Part shown: in pieces, positions 1 to 7,378 of the stretch | Numbering within the stretch: position 1 is the stretch's first letter | Layout of the letters: the number at the start of each line of letters is the position of its first letter | Assembly (NCBI GenBank): GCA_036725345.1 | Contig: DAIMEJ010000001.1 | Coordinates: forward strand, 248,001-312,000 | Length of the DNA stretch: 64,000 nt | Source of the DNA: JAPLJU01 sp036725345 | GTDB taxonomy: Bacteria > Desulfobacterota > Syntrophia > Syntrophales > UBA2192 | Direction: 5' to 3' | The notes under the pieces: generated by a model | The model's database searches: none | Seen by the model: the letters and a program-made list of their open reading frames with translations, nothing else | Told to the model about the DNA's origin: nothing | Program-made: the position numbers and the translations under genes

Positions 1-117
1 TTCGTAGGCCCGCCGGATCATCCGGGCCAGTTTCGTGTCCTGATCGCGTCTTCTTCTCGCGGCCGACCGGGCCTCTTTGTCGTCGTAGAAGACCTGCCGT
101 GTCCCTCTTTTCTTCAT
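1..117 (-). CDS. N-terminal fragment of an unidentified protein, possibly a phenylacetate-CoA ligase family member
   Basis: A reading frame opens with ATG at 117 and runs off the left edge of the window, so only 39 residues are visible. A clear ribosome binding site (GGAGG, five bases before the ATG) supports the start. The fragment is basic, reads MKKRGTRQVFYDDKEARS near its start, and ends in LARMIRRAYE. That tail resembles the beginning of phenylacetate-CoA ligase-type AMP-forming enzymes, where a conserved Tyr-Glu follows a helix, and such genes often accompany liv-type transporters. This is a weak resemblance on few residues. It is the last visible gene of the livK operon, 75 bases after livF. 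Confidence 0.45.
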   Translation of the reverse strand, partial: MKKRGTRQVFYDDKEARSAARRRRDQDTKLARMIRRAYE

Positions 118-192
118 TTAAACCTCCACAGTCGTGTTTGCATTGAGCGGGATTCCTCCTGCGAATAGACGGTTTTTGGACTGCTCTGACGC

Positions 193-996
193 TCAGAGCC
201 ATCGCTTTCTTCGTTTGTAGGACTTCACATCCTGGTAGGATTTCGCCATCCCCGTCGCCCCCATGCCGAGGTAGAATTCCTTGACATCCGGGTTCTCCCG
301 CAGCTCGGCGCTGCCGCCTTCCATGACGATCTTTCCGTTCTCCATCACGTAGCCGTAATGGGCGATCTGCAAGGCCATGTTCGCGTTCTGCTCAACGAGT
401 ATAATCGTTGTGCCCTGCTCTTCATTGATACGGCGGATGATCCGGAATATTTCCTGAACCACCATCGGCGCCAGTCCCAGAGAAGGTTCATCGAGGAGCA
501 GAAGCTTCGGGTGAGCCATGAGGGCCCGGCCGATGACGAGCATCTGAAGCTCCCCGCCGCTGCAATAACCCGCAAGGGCCTTTCTCCGTTTTAAAAGAAC
601 GGGGAAGTACGTGTAGACCAGATCCAGATCCTCCCGGTAGGGTTTGCCGAAGCGCGTGGCCGTGCCCACGCGGAGATTCTCCTCGATGGTCAGGTATTTG
701 AAAGGCTGCCGACCCTCCAGGACCTGGATGATGCCCTGGCGGGTGATCGTCTCCGGCGGAAGGTTGTGAATTCCGGTCCCGTTGTACAGGATGGATCCCT
801 CCGTGACTTTTCCGTTTTCAGGTTTGAGGAGGCCCGAGATGGCTTTCAGCGTTGTTGTCTTGCCGGCGCCATTGCTTCCCAAAAGCGAGATGATCCGGCT
901 TTCCGGCACGGAAAGCGAAACCCCCTTCAGGACTTGAATCACGTCGGAATAGACGACACCGATGTTGTTGATCTGCAGCAGGATGCGGTCGTTCAT
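193..996 (-). CDS. livF: Branched-chain amino acid type ABC transporter ATP-binding protein LivF
   Basis: Cytoplasmic ATPase subunit of a HAAT-family (LIV) ABC importer. The 267-residue protein has Walker A GSNGAGKTTTL near residues 41-51, the ABC signature CSGGELQ near 145-151, and Walker B LLLLDEPSLGL near 164-174, followed by the switch histidine region. It pairs with the other ATPase, LivG, encoded at 4932-5777, as is normal for this family. The C-terminus carries an extra basic tail (SYKRRKRWL). The gene follows livM by nine bases in the same operon. A short hairpin overlaps the stop codon but has no U-run, so transcription probably continues to the gene at the left edge. Confidence 0.96.
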   Translation of the reverse strand: MNDRILLQINNIGVVYSDVIQVLKGVSLSVPESRIISLLGSNGAGKTTTLKAISGLLKPENGKVTEGSILYNGTGIHNLPPETITRQGIIQVLEGRQPFKYLTIEENLRVGTATRFGKPYREDLDLVYTYFPVLLKRRKALAGYCSGGELQMLVIGRALMAHPKLLLLDEPSLGLAPMVVQEIFRIIRRINEEQGTTIILVEQNANMALQIAHYGYVMENGKIVMEGGSAELRENPDVKEFYLGMGATGMAKSYQDVKSYKRRKRWL

Positions 997-1005
997 GGAG
1001 GCACC

Positions 1006-2079
1006 TCAATAGGAGAAGGGCCAGAGCCTGAAGCTCGAGCGGATAATCCGCCAGAGTTCCGACAGACCTTTGGGTTCAAATAGAATGAAAAGAACGATGG
1101 CGAGACCGAAGGCAAACTCCCGAAGAGGGGCCAGCGTCAGTTCCACACCGGTAATGCCTCCCACGTTGATAAGCCAGTCCGTAAACCAGCGAAGGGCCTC
1201 ATTAAGCCCGGTGATGAAGATGGCCCCGAAAATGGTCCCCGTAATGCTGCCGAGTCCCCCGATGATAATCATGGCGATATATTCCACGGAGAGTGTGAGA
1301 TTGAAAGGTTCCGCGGTGATGCTGATCATGTAATAGGCAAAAAGGGCGCCGGCGAGCCCCGCGTAAAACGAACTGATCCCGAAGGAAAGGAGTTTGTAGC
1401 GGAAGACGGGGATGCCCATACCCTCGGCGGCGCGATCGTTGTCCCGTATGGCGATGAAGGCCCTTCCGAACTTCGTCCGCACGAGATTCACGGCGAGCCA
1501 CGTCATCAGGACAAGGAGGAAATAAATGAGAAAGAAGAAGCCCCGGTCGCCCGTTACGGGCAGCCCGAAGACCCTTGCCTCGGGCAAGATGATGCCCATG
1601 GTGCCCTTCGTGAGGCCTTCCCAGTGGATGAGAATGTACTCGATGATGAACTGGCCCGCTAGAGTGGCGATGGTGAGGTAAAGCCCCTTCAGACGCACCG
1701 AGGGAAGGCCGAAAATCATGCCCACCAGCGCCGTGACGAGACCCGCGGAGGGTAGTGCGAGAAGGATGGGAAAGTTCCATTCCGTCGCCAGAATGGCCGC
1801 CGCATAGGCGCCCACGCCGAAAAAGGCCCCGTGACCGAGGGAGATCAGCCCCGTGTATCCGACGAGGATGTTGAGGCCCAGAGCCGCTATGGCGGCAATG
1901 CCTATCATATTGACGATGTAAAGCGGGTAGGAACCCAGCACGAAGGGGACGACGCCGAAAAGCGCAAATAGGCCAACGGCCATCCAGAGGCGGCCGAAGT
2001 CCGTCTCGAAAATCGTCAACTCCTTTTCGTAATGATCCCTGAAGTTGCCGCAGGGGTGAAACCGGAGTTTGCGAAGCAT
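1006..2079 (-). CDS. livM: Branched-chain amino acid type ABC transporter permease LivM
   Basis: Inner-membrane permease of the LIV-type importer, 357 residues when started at the ATG at 2079 (MLRKLRFHPCG). The open frame extends further upstream but that part lies inside livH in another frame and is not plausible protein. The body is a series of hydrophobic helices with the family hallmark GYTGLISLGHGAFFGVGAY near residues 75-93 and the cytoplasmic EAA-like stretch with RDNDRAAEGMGI. It starts eight bases after the livH stop, indicating translational coupling, and forms the membrane channel with LivH. Confidence 0.95.
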   Translation of the reverse strand: MLRKLRFHPCGNFRDHYEKELTIFETDFGRLWMAVGLFALFGVVPFVLGSYPLYIVNMIGIAAIAALGLNILVGYTGLISLGHGAFFGVGAYAAAILATEWNFPILLALPSAGLVTALVGMIFGLPSVRLKGLYLTIATLAGQFIIEYILIHWEGLTKGTMGIILPEARVFGLPVTGDRGFFFLIYFLLVLMTWLAVNLVRTKFGRAFIAIRDNDRAAEGMGIPVFRYKLLSFGISSFYAGLAGALFAYYMISITAEPFNLTLSVEYIAMIIIGGLGSITGTIFGAIFITGLNEALRWFTDWLINVGGITGVELTLAPLREFAFGLAIVLFILFEPKGLSELWRIIRSSFRLWPFSY

Positions 2080-2087
2080 TTTCTCCC

Positions 2088-2966
2088 TCAAACCCGCTCG
2101 ATTTCCACGAGGCCGAAAAGCCCGTAAGGCCGGACCAGCAAAATTGCGACCAGGGCGATGTAAGGAATCACGTCCCGCAGAGACGGTGACAGGTAACCGC
2201 CCGTCATGGTTTCCAGGAGGCCGATGATGATACCGCCGATGATGGCACCGCCGATGCTGTCGAGCCCGCCGAGAATGACCACGGGGAAGACCTTGAGGCC
2301 GATAGAACTCAACTCGTGAACATTGATGCCGTTGATGAGACCGAGAATGATACCGCTGATACCCGCCACCAGGGCTGCAATCGCCCACGACAGGGCAAAG
2401 ACCCGCCGCACGTGAACACCCAGGGAGAGGGCCGCCGGCTGGTTATCCGCCACGGAGCGCATATAGATCCCCTGGGAGGAGTACTTGAAAAAAAGCCCGA
2501 AGAGCAATAGGAAGACGACACCCATGAAAATAGCCGAGACATAAACCGGCGGCACATGGACGACACCCCAGTTCCAGTCGAGAAACTCGGGCAGCAAATC
2601 GGGATAGGTGTAGAGATTTCCGCCCCAGAGGAGGAGCAGCGCGCCCTTGAACATGGCGGCAAGCCCCACGGTCAGCATGATGATCTCGATAAGAGGTTCT
2701 CCGATGAGCGGCCGGAGGAAGAGGCGCTCAACCACAAAACCGAACACGAATGTCCCGGCCAAAGTCAGGACAAAGGCGGCGGCCACGGGAAGCTCCGCCC
2801 ACGTCACGAGGGCAAGGAACAAAAAGGCCCCCATGGCCAGAAGCTCGCCGTGCGCGAAGTTGAGGACACTCGATGCCTTGTAGATCATCACGAATCCCAT
2901 GGCTGAAAGGCCGTAGAGGAAACCGATACTGATGCCGTTCACCAGAAGTTGAATGAAGAAGTCCAT
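2088..2966 (-). CDS. livH: Branched-chain amino acid type ABC transporter permease LivH
   Basis: Inner-membrane permease, 292 residues, with about eight hydrophobic segments. The N-terminal stretch GISIGFLYGLSAMGFVMIYK and the following SVLNFAHGELLAMGAF are typical of LivH. A cytoplasmic coupling segment (MRSVADNQPAALSLGV) lies near residues 165-190. It sits between the acyl-CoA synthetase gene and livM, with 14 and eight bases of spacing, in the order expected for a liv operon apart from the inserted synthetase. The ATG at 2966 gives the expected family length. Confidence 0.95.
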   Translation of the reverse strand: MDFFIQLLVNGISIGFLYGLSAMGFVMIYKASSVLNFAHGELLAMGAFLFLALVTWAELPVAAAFVLTLAGTFVFGFVVERLFLRPLIGEPLIEIIMLTVGLAAMFKGALLLLWGGNLYTYPDLLPEFLDWNWGVVHVPPVYVSAIFMGVVFLLLFGLFFKYSSQGIYMRSVADNQPAALSLGVHVRRVFALSWAIAALVAGISGIILGLINGINVHELSSIGLKVFPVVILGGLDSIGGAIIGGIIIGLLETMTGGYLSPSLRDVIPYIALVAILLVRPYGLFGLVEIERV

Positions 2967-2980
2967 ACCTTTTTACCTTT

Positions 2981-4927
2981 CTATGTCGTGATCACCCGGA
3001 CCCTGGTCTCCAGTGTGCCGACCTGGCCGTCGCGGTAGCGGACCTTTCCCCGGACTTCCAGGGAGTCCTTGTTTTCGTACATGGCCTCGATCAGCCTGAT
3101 GTAGAGGCCGTAAACAAACCGCCTGCGGACTTTCCCGGTCCGCGTCAATTCCTCGTCATCCGCATCGAGGAGCTTGTAGAGCAGAATGAATTTTCGTATC
3201 TTCATGGGATCGGGAAGCTGGCCGTTCACCTCCCGGACCTCACCGTGGATGAGTTTTTCCACTTCCGGCTGCTGGGTGAGGTCCGTGTAAGTCGTGTAAG
3301 GGATCATGCGGTCCTCCGCCCAGTTGCCCACGTTCCCCATGTCGATGTTGACGAGCGCCGTGATATAGGGCCGGCCTTCACCGAAAACAACCGCTTCCTT
3401 GATATAGGGGCTGAATTTCAAGCGTGTCTCGATGAAATCGGGAGAGAAGGCCGATCCCTGCTTGTTTCGGATGATGTCTTCCTTTCTCCCGATGATCAAA
3501 AGATGGCCGTCCTCGTCCAGATACCCCGCGTCGCCCGTCTTGAGCCAGCCGTCCGAGAAGGCCGTTTCGGTGGCCTGATAGTCGTCGTAGTAGCCGACGA
3601 AGACCGAATCGCTCTTGACGAGGACCTCCTGGTCGGGGGATAGCCTCACGGCCGTTCTCGGCAGAGGTTTTCCGACTGTCTCGAGCTTGAACTCACCGTC
3701 GGGCTGGACCTGGAAGATGCCCCCCGATTCCGTCAGGCCGTAACACTGCTTGAGATTGAGGCCGATGGCCCTGAAGAACCGGATGACCTGAGGGCTGATC
3801 GGATGACCCCCCGTGTAGGCGCTGACCATCTGCGAGCAGCCGACACGGTCCAGCAGGGGCCGGAAGGCGAGCCGGGAGGCCACGGCATTGAAAAACCTGA
3901 GATGGACGGGAACGGGTTCTTTGCGGGACTCGAGATCCACGGTTTTCATCCCGATCCGTTCGGATACCTTGAAGATTTTTTTCTTCACCCAGCCGGCATC
4001 ATCCATCTTGACCCGGATCTTCGAAGCCAGATCCTCCCAGAACCGCGAGGAGGTGATGATGACGGAGGGGCCGATTTCCCTGAAATCCTCCGTCACCGTC
4101 TCCAGGGTTTCGGGGAAATTCATGGTCATGCCGCCCGCGAGGGTCACCCCGACGCCCCACATCTGGTCCACGATCCAGGCGGGCGGGGTAATGGATATCC
4201 AGTTGGACTCGATGCCGATAGGCGCCGTCTCGAGCCACTGCCGCGCCATTTCAGTGAAGCTGCGGTGACTGAGCATGGCAAGCTTCGGGATGCCCGTCGT
4301 GCCGGAGGTCTGGATCATGAGGGCGACATCGCCTGCCTTTCCGCGGGCCATTTCCCTGGAAAACCGTTCCGGTTCATCCAGGTCCAGACTTCTGCCCCGG
4401 TCCAGCAGTTCACTGAATGAAATGAGCCACGGATTATCCGCGTATCTCCGCATTCCGGTGGGATCGATATAGATGACCTTCCGGACATGGCCCAGTCTAT
4501 CCTTCATCTCCAGGAGTTTGTCCACCTGCTCCTGGTCCTGGACGATAACGACGGTTGCCCTGAAACGGCCCAGCGCCGTGGCCAGTTCCTCGGGAACCGA
4601 GGAGGTGAAAAGATTCACGGTAACCGCCCCAACCGCCTGTCCGCCGAGCTCACTGAAAAGCCACTCGGGGTGATTGTTTGTGACGATGCCGATGTTCTCC
4701 CCCCTGCGAAGCCCCAACGAGACAAGACCGAGGGCTGTCTGCCGGACATAGTTCAGGTAAGTCTGCCAGTTGTATGTTTTCCAGATGCCGTAGGCCTTTT
4801 CACGAATAGCCACCCGTGAGGGGTCCATTCGCTGTGCCTGGGCGGCCAGGACCTGCGGCAGGGTGAGACGCCCGACGGAGTCGAGAACAGCGGGTGATAC
4901 TTTGATGAAATCTTTGCCCGTTGCCAT
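2981..4927 (-). CDS. AMP-forming long-chain acyl-CoA synthetase family protein
   Basis: A 648-residue ANL-superfamily ligase that should activate a carboxylic acid to its CoA thioester with ATP. The P-loop motif QTSGTTGIPK lies near residues 206-215, the adenylate-binding YGLTESGG is in the middle, and the A8 hinge KTGDAGYLDEDGHLLIIGRKEDII type region follows with a catalytic-lysine context later. Overall it resembles FadD15-like fatty acyl-CoA synthetases. The substrate cannot be read from sequence. Its position between livG and livH, with four to 14 bases to its neighbours, is firm evidence of co-expression with the importer, suggesting that an imported acid or a product of the imported compound is activated. 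Confidence 0.92.
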   Translation of the reverse strand: MATGKDFIKVSPAVLDSVGRLTLPQVLAAQAQRMDPSRVAIREKAYGIWKTYNWQTYLNYVRQTALGLVSLGLRRGENIGIVTNNHPEWLFSELGGQAVGAVTVNLFTSSVPEELATALGRFRATVVIVQDQEQVDKLLEMKDRLGHVRKVIYIDPTGMRRYADNPWLISFSELLDRGRSLDLDEPERFSREMARGKAGDVALMIQTSGTTGIPKLAMLSHRSFTEMARQWLETAPIGIESNWISITPPAWIVDQMWGVGVTLAGGMTMNFPETLETVTEDFREIGPSVIITSSRFWEDLASKIRVKMDDAGWVKKKIFKVSERIGMKTVDLESRKEPVPVHLRFFNAVASRLAFRPLLDRVGCSQMVSAYTGGHPISPQVIRFFRAIGLNLKQCYGLTESGGIFQVQPDGEFKLETVGKPLPRTAVRLSPDQEVLVKSDSVFVGYYDDYQATETAFSDGWLKTGDAGYLDEDGHLLIIGRKEDIIRNKQGSAFSPDFIETRLKFSPYIKEAVVFGEGRPYITALVNIDMGNVGNWAEDRMIPYTTYTDLTQQPEVEKLIHGEVREVNGQLPDPMKIRKFILLYKLLDADDEELTRTGKVRRRFVYGLYIRLIEAMYENKDSLEVRGKVRYRDGQVGTLETRVRVITT

Positions 4928-4931
4928 CGGT

Positions 4932-5777
4932 TCAGCTCCCCTCCCCTACCCCTTTTTCTCCGTTTCCGCCGAGATAGGCGCGGATGACTTCCGGGTGCGA
5001 CTGGACATGATCCGGCGAACCCTCCGCGATCTTCACGCCGAAATTGAGCACCATCACCCTTTCGGATATGCTCATCACGATCGACATGTCGTGCTCGACG
5101 AGCATCATTGTCTGCCGCCAGTTTTCATTCAACTCGATGAGAAAACGGACCATGTCCTCCTTCTCTTCGAGGTTCATGCCGGCAAAGGGCTCATCGAGGA
5201 TCAGAAGCTTGGGCTCCAGCGCCAGGGCCCTGCCCAGCTCCACTCGCTTCCGAAGACCGTAGGGGAGTGAACCGACCAGTTTATGCCGGATTGGCTGAAT
5301 CTCCAGAAAGTCGATGATCTCCTCGAGGACCTGCCGGTGCCGGACCTCTTCCCGCCTGACCTTTTTCGAGAATAGCACCGCCGGCCCGAGCGGGTATCGA
5401 CAGTGGACATGGCGAGCGAGCAGGAGATTGGAAAGGACCGTCATACCGGGGAAGAGCTCGATGTTCTGGAAGGTCCTTCCGATACCGTGTTCGATGAGGC
5501 TGTGGGTCGGCCGCTTCGTGATGTCCTCACCGTTGAAGAGAATCCGCCCCTCCTGACCCCGATAGTAACCCGTGACGCAGTTGAGGAGACTGGTCTTCCC
5601 CGCACCATTGGGACCGATGACGGACACGAGTTGACCCGTTTTGACGTCCAGGTCGACGGCGCTCAGCGCCACGACCCCGCCGAATCGAAGCGTCAGGCCC
5701 TTCACGGAAAGCTCGGCCTTTCTTTCCTGATTCAACGTTTCGGCATAAATGCTGGGCTGACCGCGAAATGCCTTCAT
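4932..5777 (-). CDS. livG: Branched-chain amino acid type ABC transporter ATP-binding protein LivG
   Basis: The second cytoplasmic ATPase of the importer, 281 residues. Walker A is GPNGAGKTSLLN near residues 55-66, the signature region is LPYGLRKRVELGRAL rather than a classical LSGGQ (usual for LivG), and Walker B is LLILDEPFAGM. Residues 1-20 precede the first strand and could be partly non-essential, so the exact start is less certain than the rest. It lies 16 bases downstream of livK and four bases upstream of the synthetase gene. Confidence 0.95.
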   Translation of the reverse strand: MKAFRGQPSIYAETLNQERKAELSVKGLTLRFGGVVALSAVDLDVKTGQLVSVIGPNGAGKTSLLNCVTGYYRGQEGRILFNGEDITKRPTHSLIEHGIGRTFQNIELFPGMTVLSNLLLARHVHCRYPLGPAVLFSKKVRREEVRHRQVLEEIIDFLEIQPIRHKLVGSLPYGLRKRVELGRALALEPKLLILDEPFAGMNLEEKEDMVRFLIELNENWRQTMMLVEHDMSIVMSISERVMVLNFGVKIAEGSPDHVQSHPEVIRAYLGGNGEKGVGEGS

Positions 5778-5793
5778 AATGGCCCGGTCCCTT

Positions 5794-6999
5794 CTATTTC
5801 AGAAGTTTCATCTTTTCCTTGCCCGGATGGTAGAAATTGGTCCGGGGTACGAAGGTGCCATCCTCCTTCACCTGCACGATCCTTCCTGAGAAGGACCCCT
5901 CATGATCGGTCTTCGTATAAGTGATCTTCGGCATGAGACCTCCGAAATCCTCGTCTTTGAATGATTCCATGGCCGAGTTGATCGTCACCCGGTTCACCTT
6001 GCCGTATTTTTCATGGGCACGCTGGAAGGCCCTTTCCATGATCATGCCGACCACGACCCCTTCCCAGTAGGCCGCGTCGAAACGATCCACCGTTTTGTAA
6101 CGCTTCCACAGATCTCTCATGAGCGTCATCCCTTTCGATTTGTCCGCCGGTAACCCCCCCGAAAACTGGATCTTCAGCCGATCCCTGATCAGCCCTTTCC
6201 CCAGTTTGAAGAAGTCGGGGTCCGTGGAGGTCCAGGTCCCGAAAAACTGGGGGTTGTAACTGATGCGGTCGGCACCCTTGAAGGCGGTGACGATGGTTGC
6301 GGGAAGCATCTGCATGAAGACGTATTCCGCCCCCGCTTTTTTCAACCGCAAAAGCTCCGTGGTCAGGTCCACCGTCTTGGGCGGGAATGCCTCAATGGAG
6401 ACGATCTGAACCCCGATTTTCGGGGCATATTCCTGGCTGGGCTTGTGTATGGACAGACCGTAAGCGTTGTTGTAGGTCAGCAGGCCGACCTTCGGGGGCT
6501 CCTTCCCCTTGTGGGTGGCGCGGATGTACTCCAGAACGGCGTAGCAGTCGAGGCGATAGCTCCCGAAGGGGAGATACATGTATTCAATCGGCGCCTCAAG
6601 AATCTCCCAGCTTGTCGAATAGTTGATGGTGGGTATCTTGTATTTCTGGACGATCGGTTTTGCGGCGAGCCCCTCTCCGGCACCCCAGGTGGCGATCATT
6701 TCCACCTGATCCTGGGTCGCGAATTTCCTGACCGCCGTTACCGCCTCGGGGACCTTGTAAGCCGTGTCGACGAGAATCATGTCGATCTTTCTACCGGCCA
6801 CGCCGCCCTTTACCTCGTTGACGTAACGAAAATAATCCTGTTGACCCTTGGCGTGAAACTGACCCCAGGTGGAGGCGGGGCCCGTCAGATTGATGGCGGC
6901 GCCGACCTTGATGGGTTCCGCGGCGAATGATGGCGCCGCCAGGCAGATTGCAGCAAGGATCATGGCCGTGATGCTCGTCATGAGAAGATATCTTTTCAT
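5794..6999 (-). CDS. livK: Periplasmic substrate-binding protein of the LIV-type transporter
   Basis: A 401-residue Peripla_BP_6-type binding protein. A signal peptide is evident: MKRYLLMTSITAMILAAIC followed by a cleavage region ending near SFAAEPIK. The mature protein starts with the fold's typical IKVGAAINLTGPASTWG. It would capture the ligand in the periplasm and deliver it to LivHM. The length is somewhat above amino-acid LIV proteins and typical of paralogues that bind other small organic acids, so ligand identity is open. The start has a good ribosome binding site (GAGGAGGG, seven bases upstream). It is the first structural gene after the leader attenuator. Confidence 0.94.
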   Translation of the reverse strand: MKRYLLMTSITAMILAAICLAAPSFAAEPIKVGAAINLTGPASTWGQFHAKGQQDYFRYVNEVKGGVAGRKIDMILVDTAYKVPEAVTAVRKFATQDQVEMIATWGAGEGLAAKPIVQKYKIPTINYSTSWEILEAPIEYMYLPFGSYRLDCYAVLEYIRATHKGKEPPKVGLLTYNNAYGLSIHKPSQEYAPKIGVQIVSIEAFPPKTVDLTTELLRLKKAGAEYVFMQMLPATIVTAFKGADRISYNPQFFGTWTSTDPDFFKLGKGLIRDRLKIQFSGGLPADKSKGMTLMRDLWKRYKTVDRFDAAYWEGVVVGMIMERAFQRAHEKYGKVNRVTINSAMESFKDEDFGGLMPKITYTKTDHEGSFSGRIVQVKEDGTFVPRTNFYHPGKEKMKLLK

Positions 7000-7027
7000 C
7001 GTTTATCCCTCCTCGATTGAAAATAAT

Positions 7028-7053
7028 AAAAAAAGCCGCGGTTTTCCCGCGGC
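7028..7053 (-). terminator. Second intrinsic terminator in the livK leader (segments 5:6)
   Basis: On the minus-strand RNA, GCCGCGG (7053-7047) pairs with CCGCGGC (7041-7035) around a five-base loop and is followed by seven U (7034-7028). It lies 29 bases upstream of the livK ATG. Its 5' arm (GCCGCGGG, 7053-7046) is also perfectly complementary to the 3' arm of the upstream terminator, so the two terminators can be switched together. Confidence 0.8.
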
Positions 7054-7061
7054 CTCGAAAC

Positions 7062-7098
7062 AAAAAAGCCGCGGGCCCTTTTCCGGTCTGCCCGCGGC
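7062..7098 (-). terminator. First intrinsic terminator in the livK leader (segments 3:4)
   Basis: On the minus-strand RNA, GCCGCGGGC (7098-7090) pairs over nine bases with GCCCGCGGC (7076-7068), with a 13-base loop, followed by six U (7067-7062). The 5' arm and loop include GGCAGACC (7092-7085), which is the exact complement of GGUCUGCC in the leader-peptide coding region, giving a competing antiterminator. Confidence 0.85.
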
Positions 7099-7190
7099 TC
7101 AATTTCTCAGAAGTTCATGTCATGAGCGCCTCAGGCAGACCTCGCCGAAAAAGCCGAAAAAGCTAAAAAAACCGAGGTTGCTGCCTTTGC
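7085..7190 (-). promoter_or_regulatory. Candidate phenylalanine attenuator: 1:2 and 2:3 alternative pairings
   Basis: Segment 1 (AGGCAG at 7186-7181 and CCUCG at 7177-7173) pairs with segment 2 (CGAGG at 7144-7140 and CUGCCU at 7138-7133). Segment 2 alternatively pairs with segment 3: GGUCUGCCUG (7141-7132) against CGGGCAGACC (7094-7085), ten pairs including one G-U. Segment 3 is otherwise the 5' arm of the first terminator. The Phe codons of the leader peptide (7170-7147) lie between segments 1 and 2. A ribosome stalled on the first Phe codons would mask 1 and leave 2 free for 2:3, preventing termination. A ribosome reaching the UGA (7122-7120) would cover 2 and allow termination. This is the logic of the enterobacterial trp and phe leaders; that it works here is inference. 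Confidence 0.75.
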
Positions 7191-7200
7191 CGCATGACAT
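7120..7200 (-). CDS. Phe-rich leader peptide upstream of livK
   Basis: A 26-codon open frame on the minus strand, ATG at 7200 to TGA at 7122-7120, preceded by GGAGGGAG ten bases upstream. Residues 11-18 are FFSFFGFF, six phenylalanines in eight codons (TTT and TTC both used), produced by a triplicated nine-base unit. The peptide has no signal peptide or domain and is too short for a normal protein. Its position just after a strong promoter, overlapping the alternative RNA pairings and ahead of terminators, is what a regulatory leader peptide such as pheL looks like. No other amino acid is clustered in this way. Confidence 0.75.
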   Translation of the reverse strand: MSCGKGSNLGFFSFFGFFGEVCLRRS

Positions 7201-7233
7201 GTCGGATGTACTCCCTCCGATGAAGTGGGTTCA

Positions 7234-7262
7234 TTCATAAACGAAGGGGTTTGAAATGTCAA
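7234..7262 (-). promoter_or_regulatory. Sigma-70 type promoter of the livK operon leader
   Basis: On the minus strand, a perfect -35 TTGACA (7262-7257) is separated by 17 bases from TATGAA (7239-7234). Transcription would begin near 7227, giving a leader of about 225 bases before livK. It is divergent from the phosphohexomutase gene at 7379. Confidence 0.7.
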
Positions 7263-7378
7263 GGGAAAAATGACTTGGCGTGCGAAGCATGAGGGCTCAG
7301 GAAGCCTCCTGCCCTTCATCGGTTGTGCTCACAATGGTTTTATGGTATTCATCCTGAAATTTTTCTACGGAGCGATCG

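Noticed and set aside
181..197. Short inverted repeat at the livF stop codon as a terminator
   Set aside because: The stem is GCTCTGA/TCAGAGC but no U-run follows on either strand, and the next gene has its own good ribosome binding site, consistent with read-through.
7131..7319. A 62-codon minus-strand frame overlapping the livK leader peptide
   Set aside because: Its start lies upstream of the predicted transcription start, no ribosome binding site precedes it, and it runs through the control region in another frame from the Phe-rich peptide.
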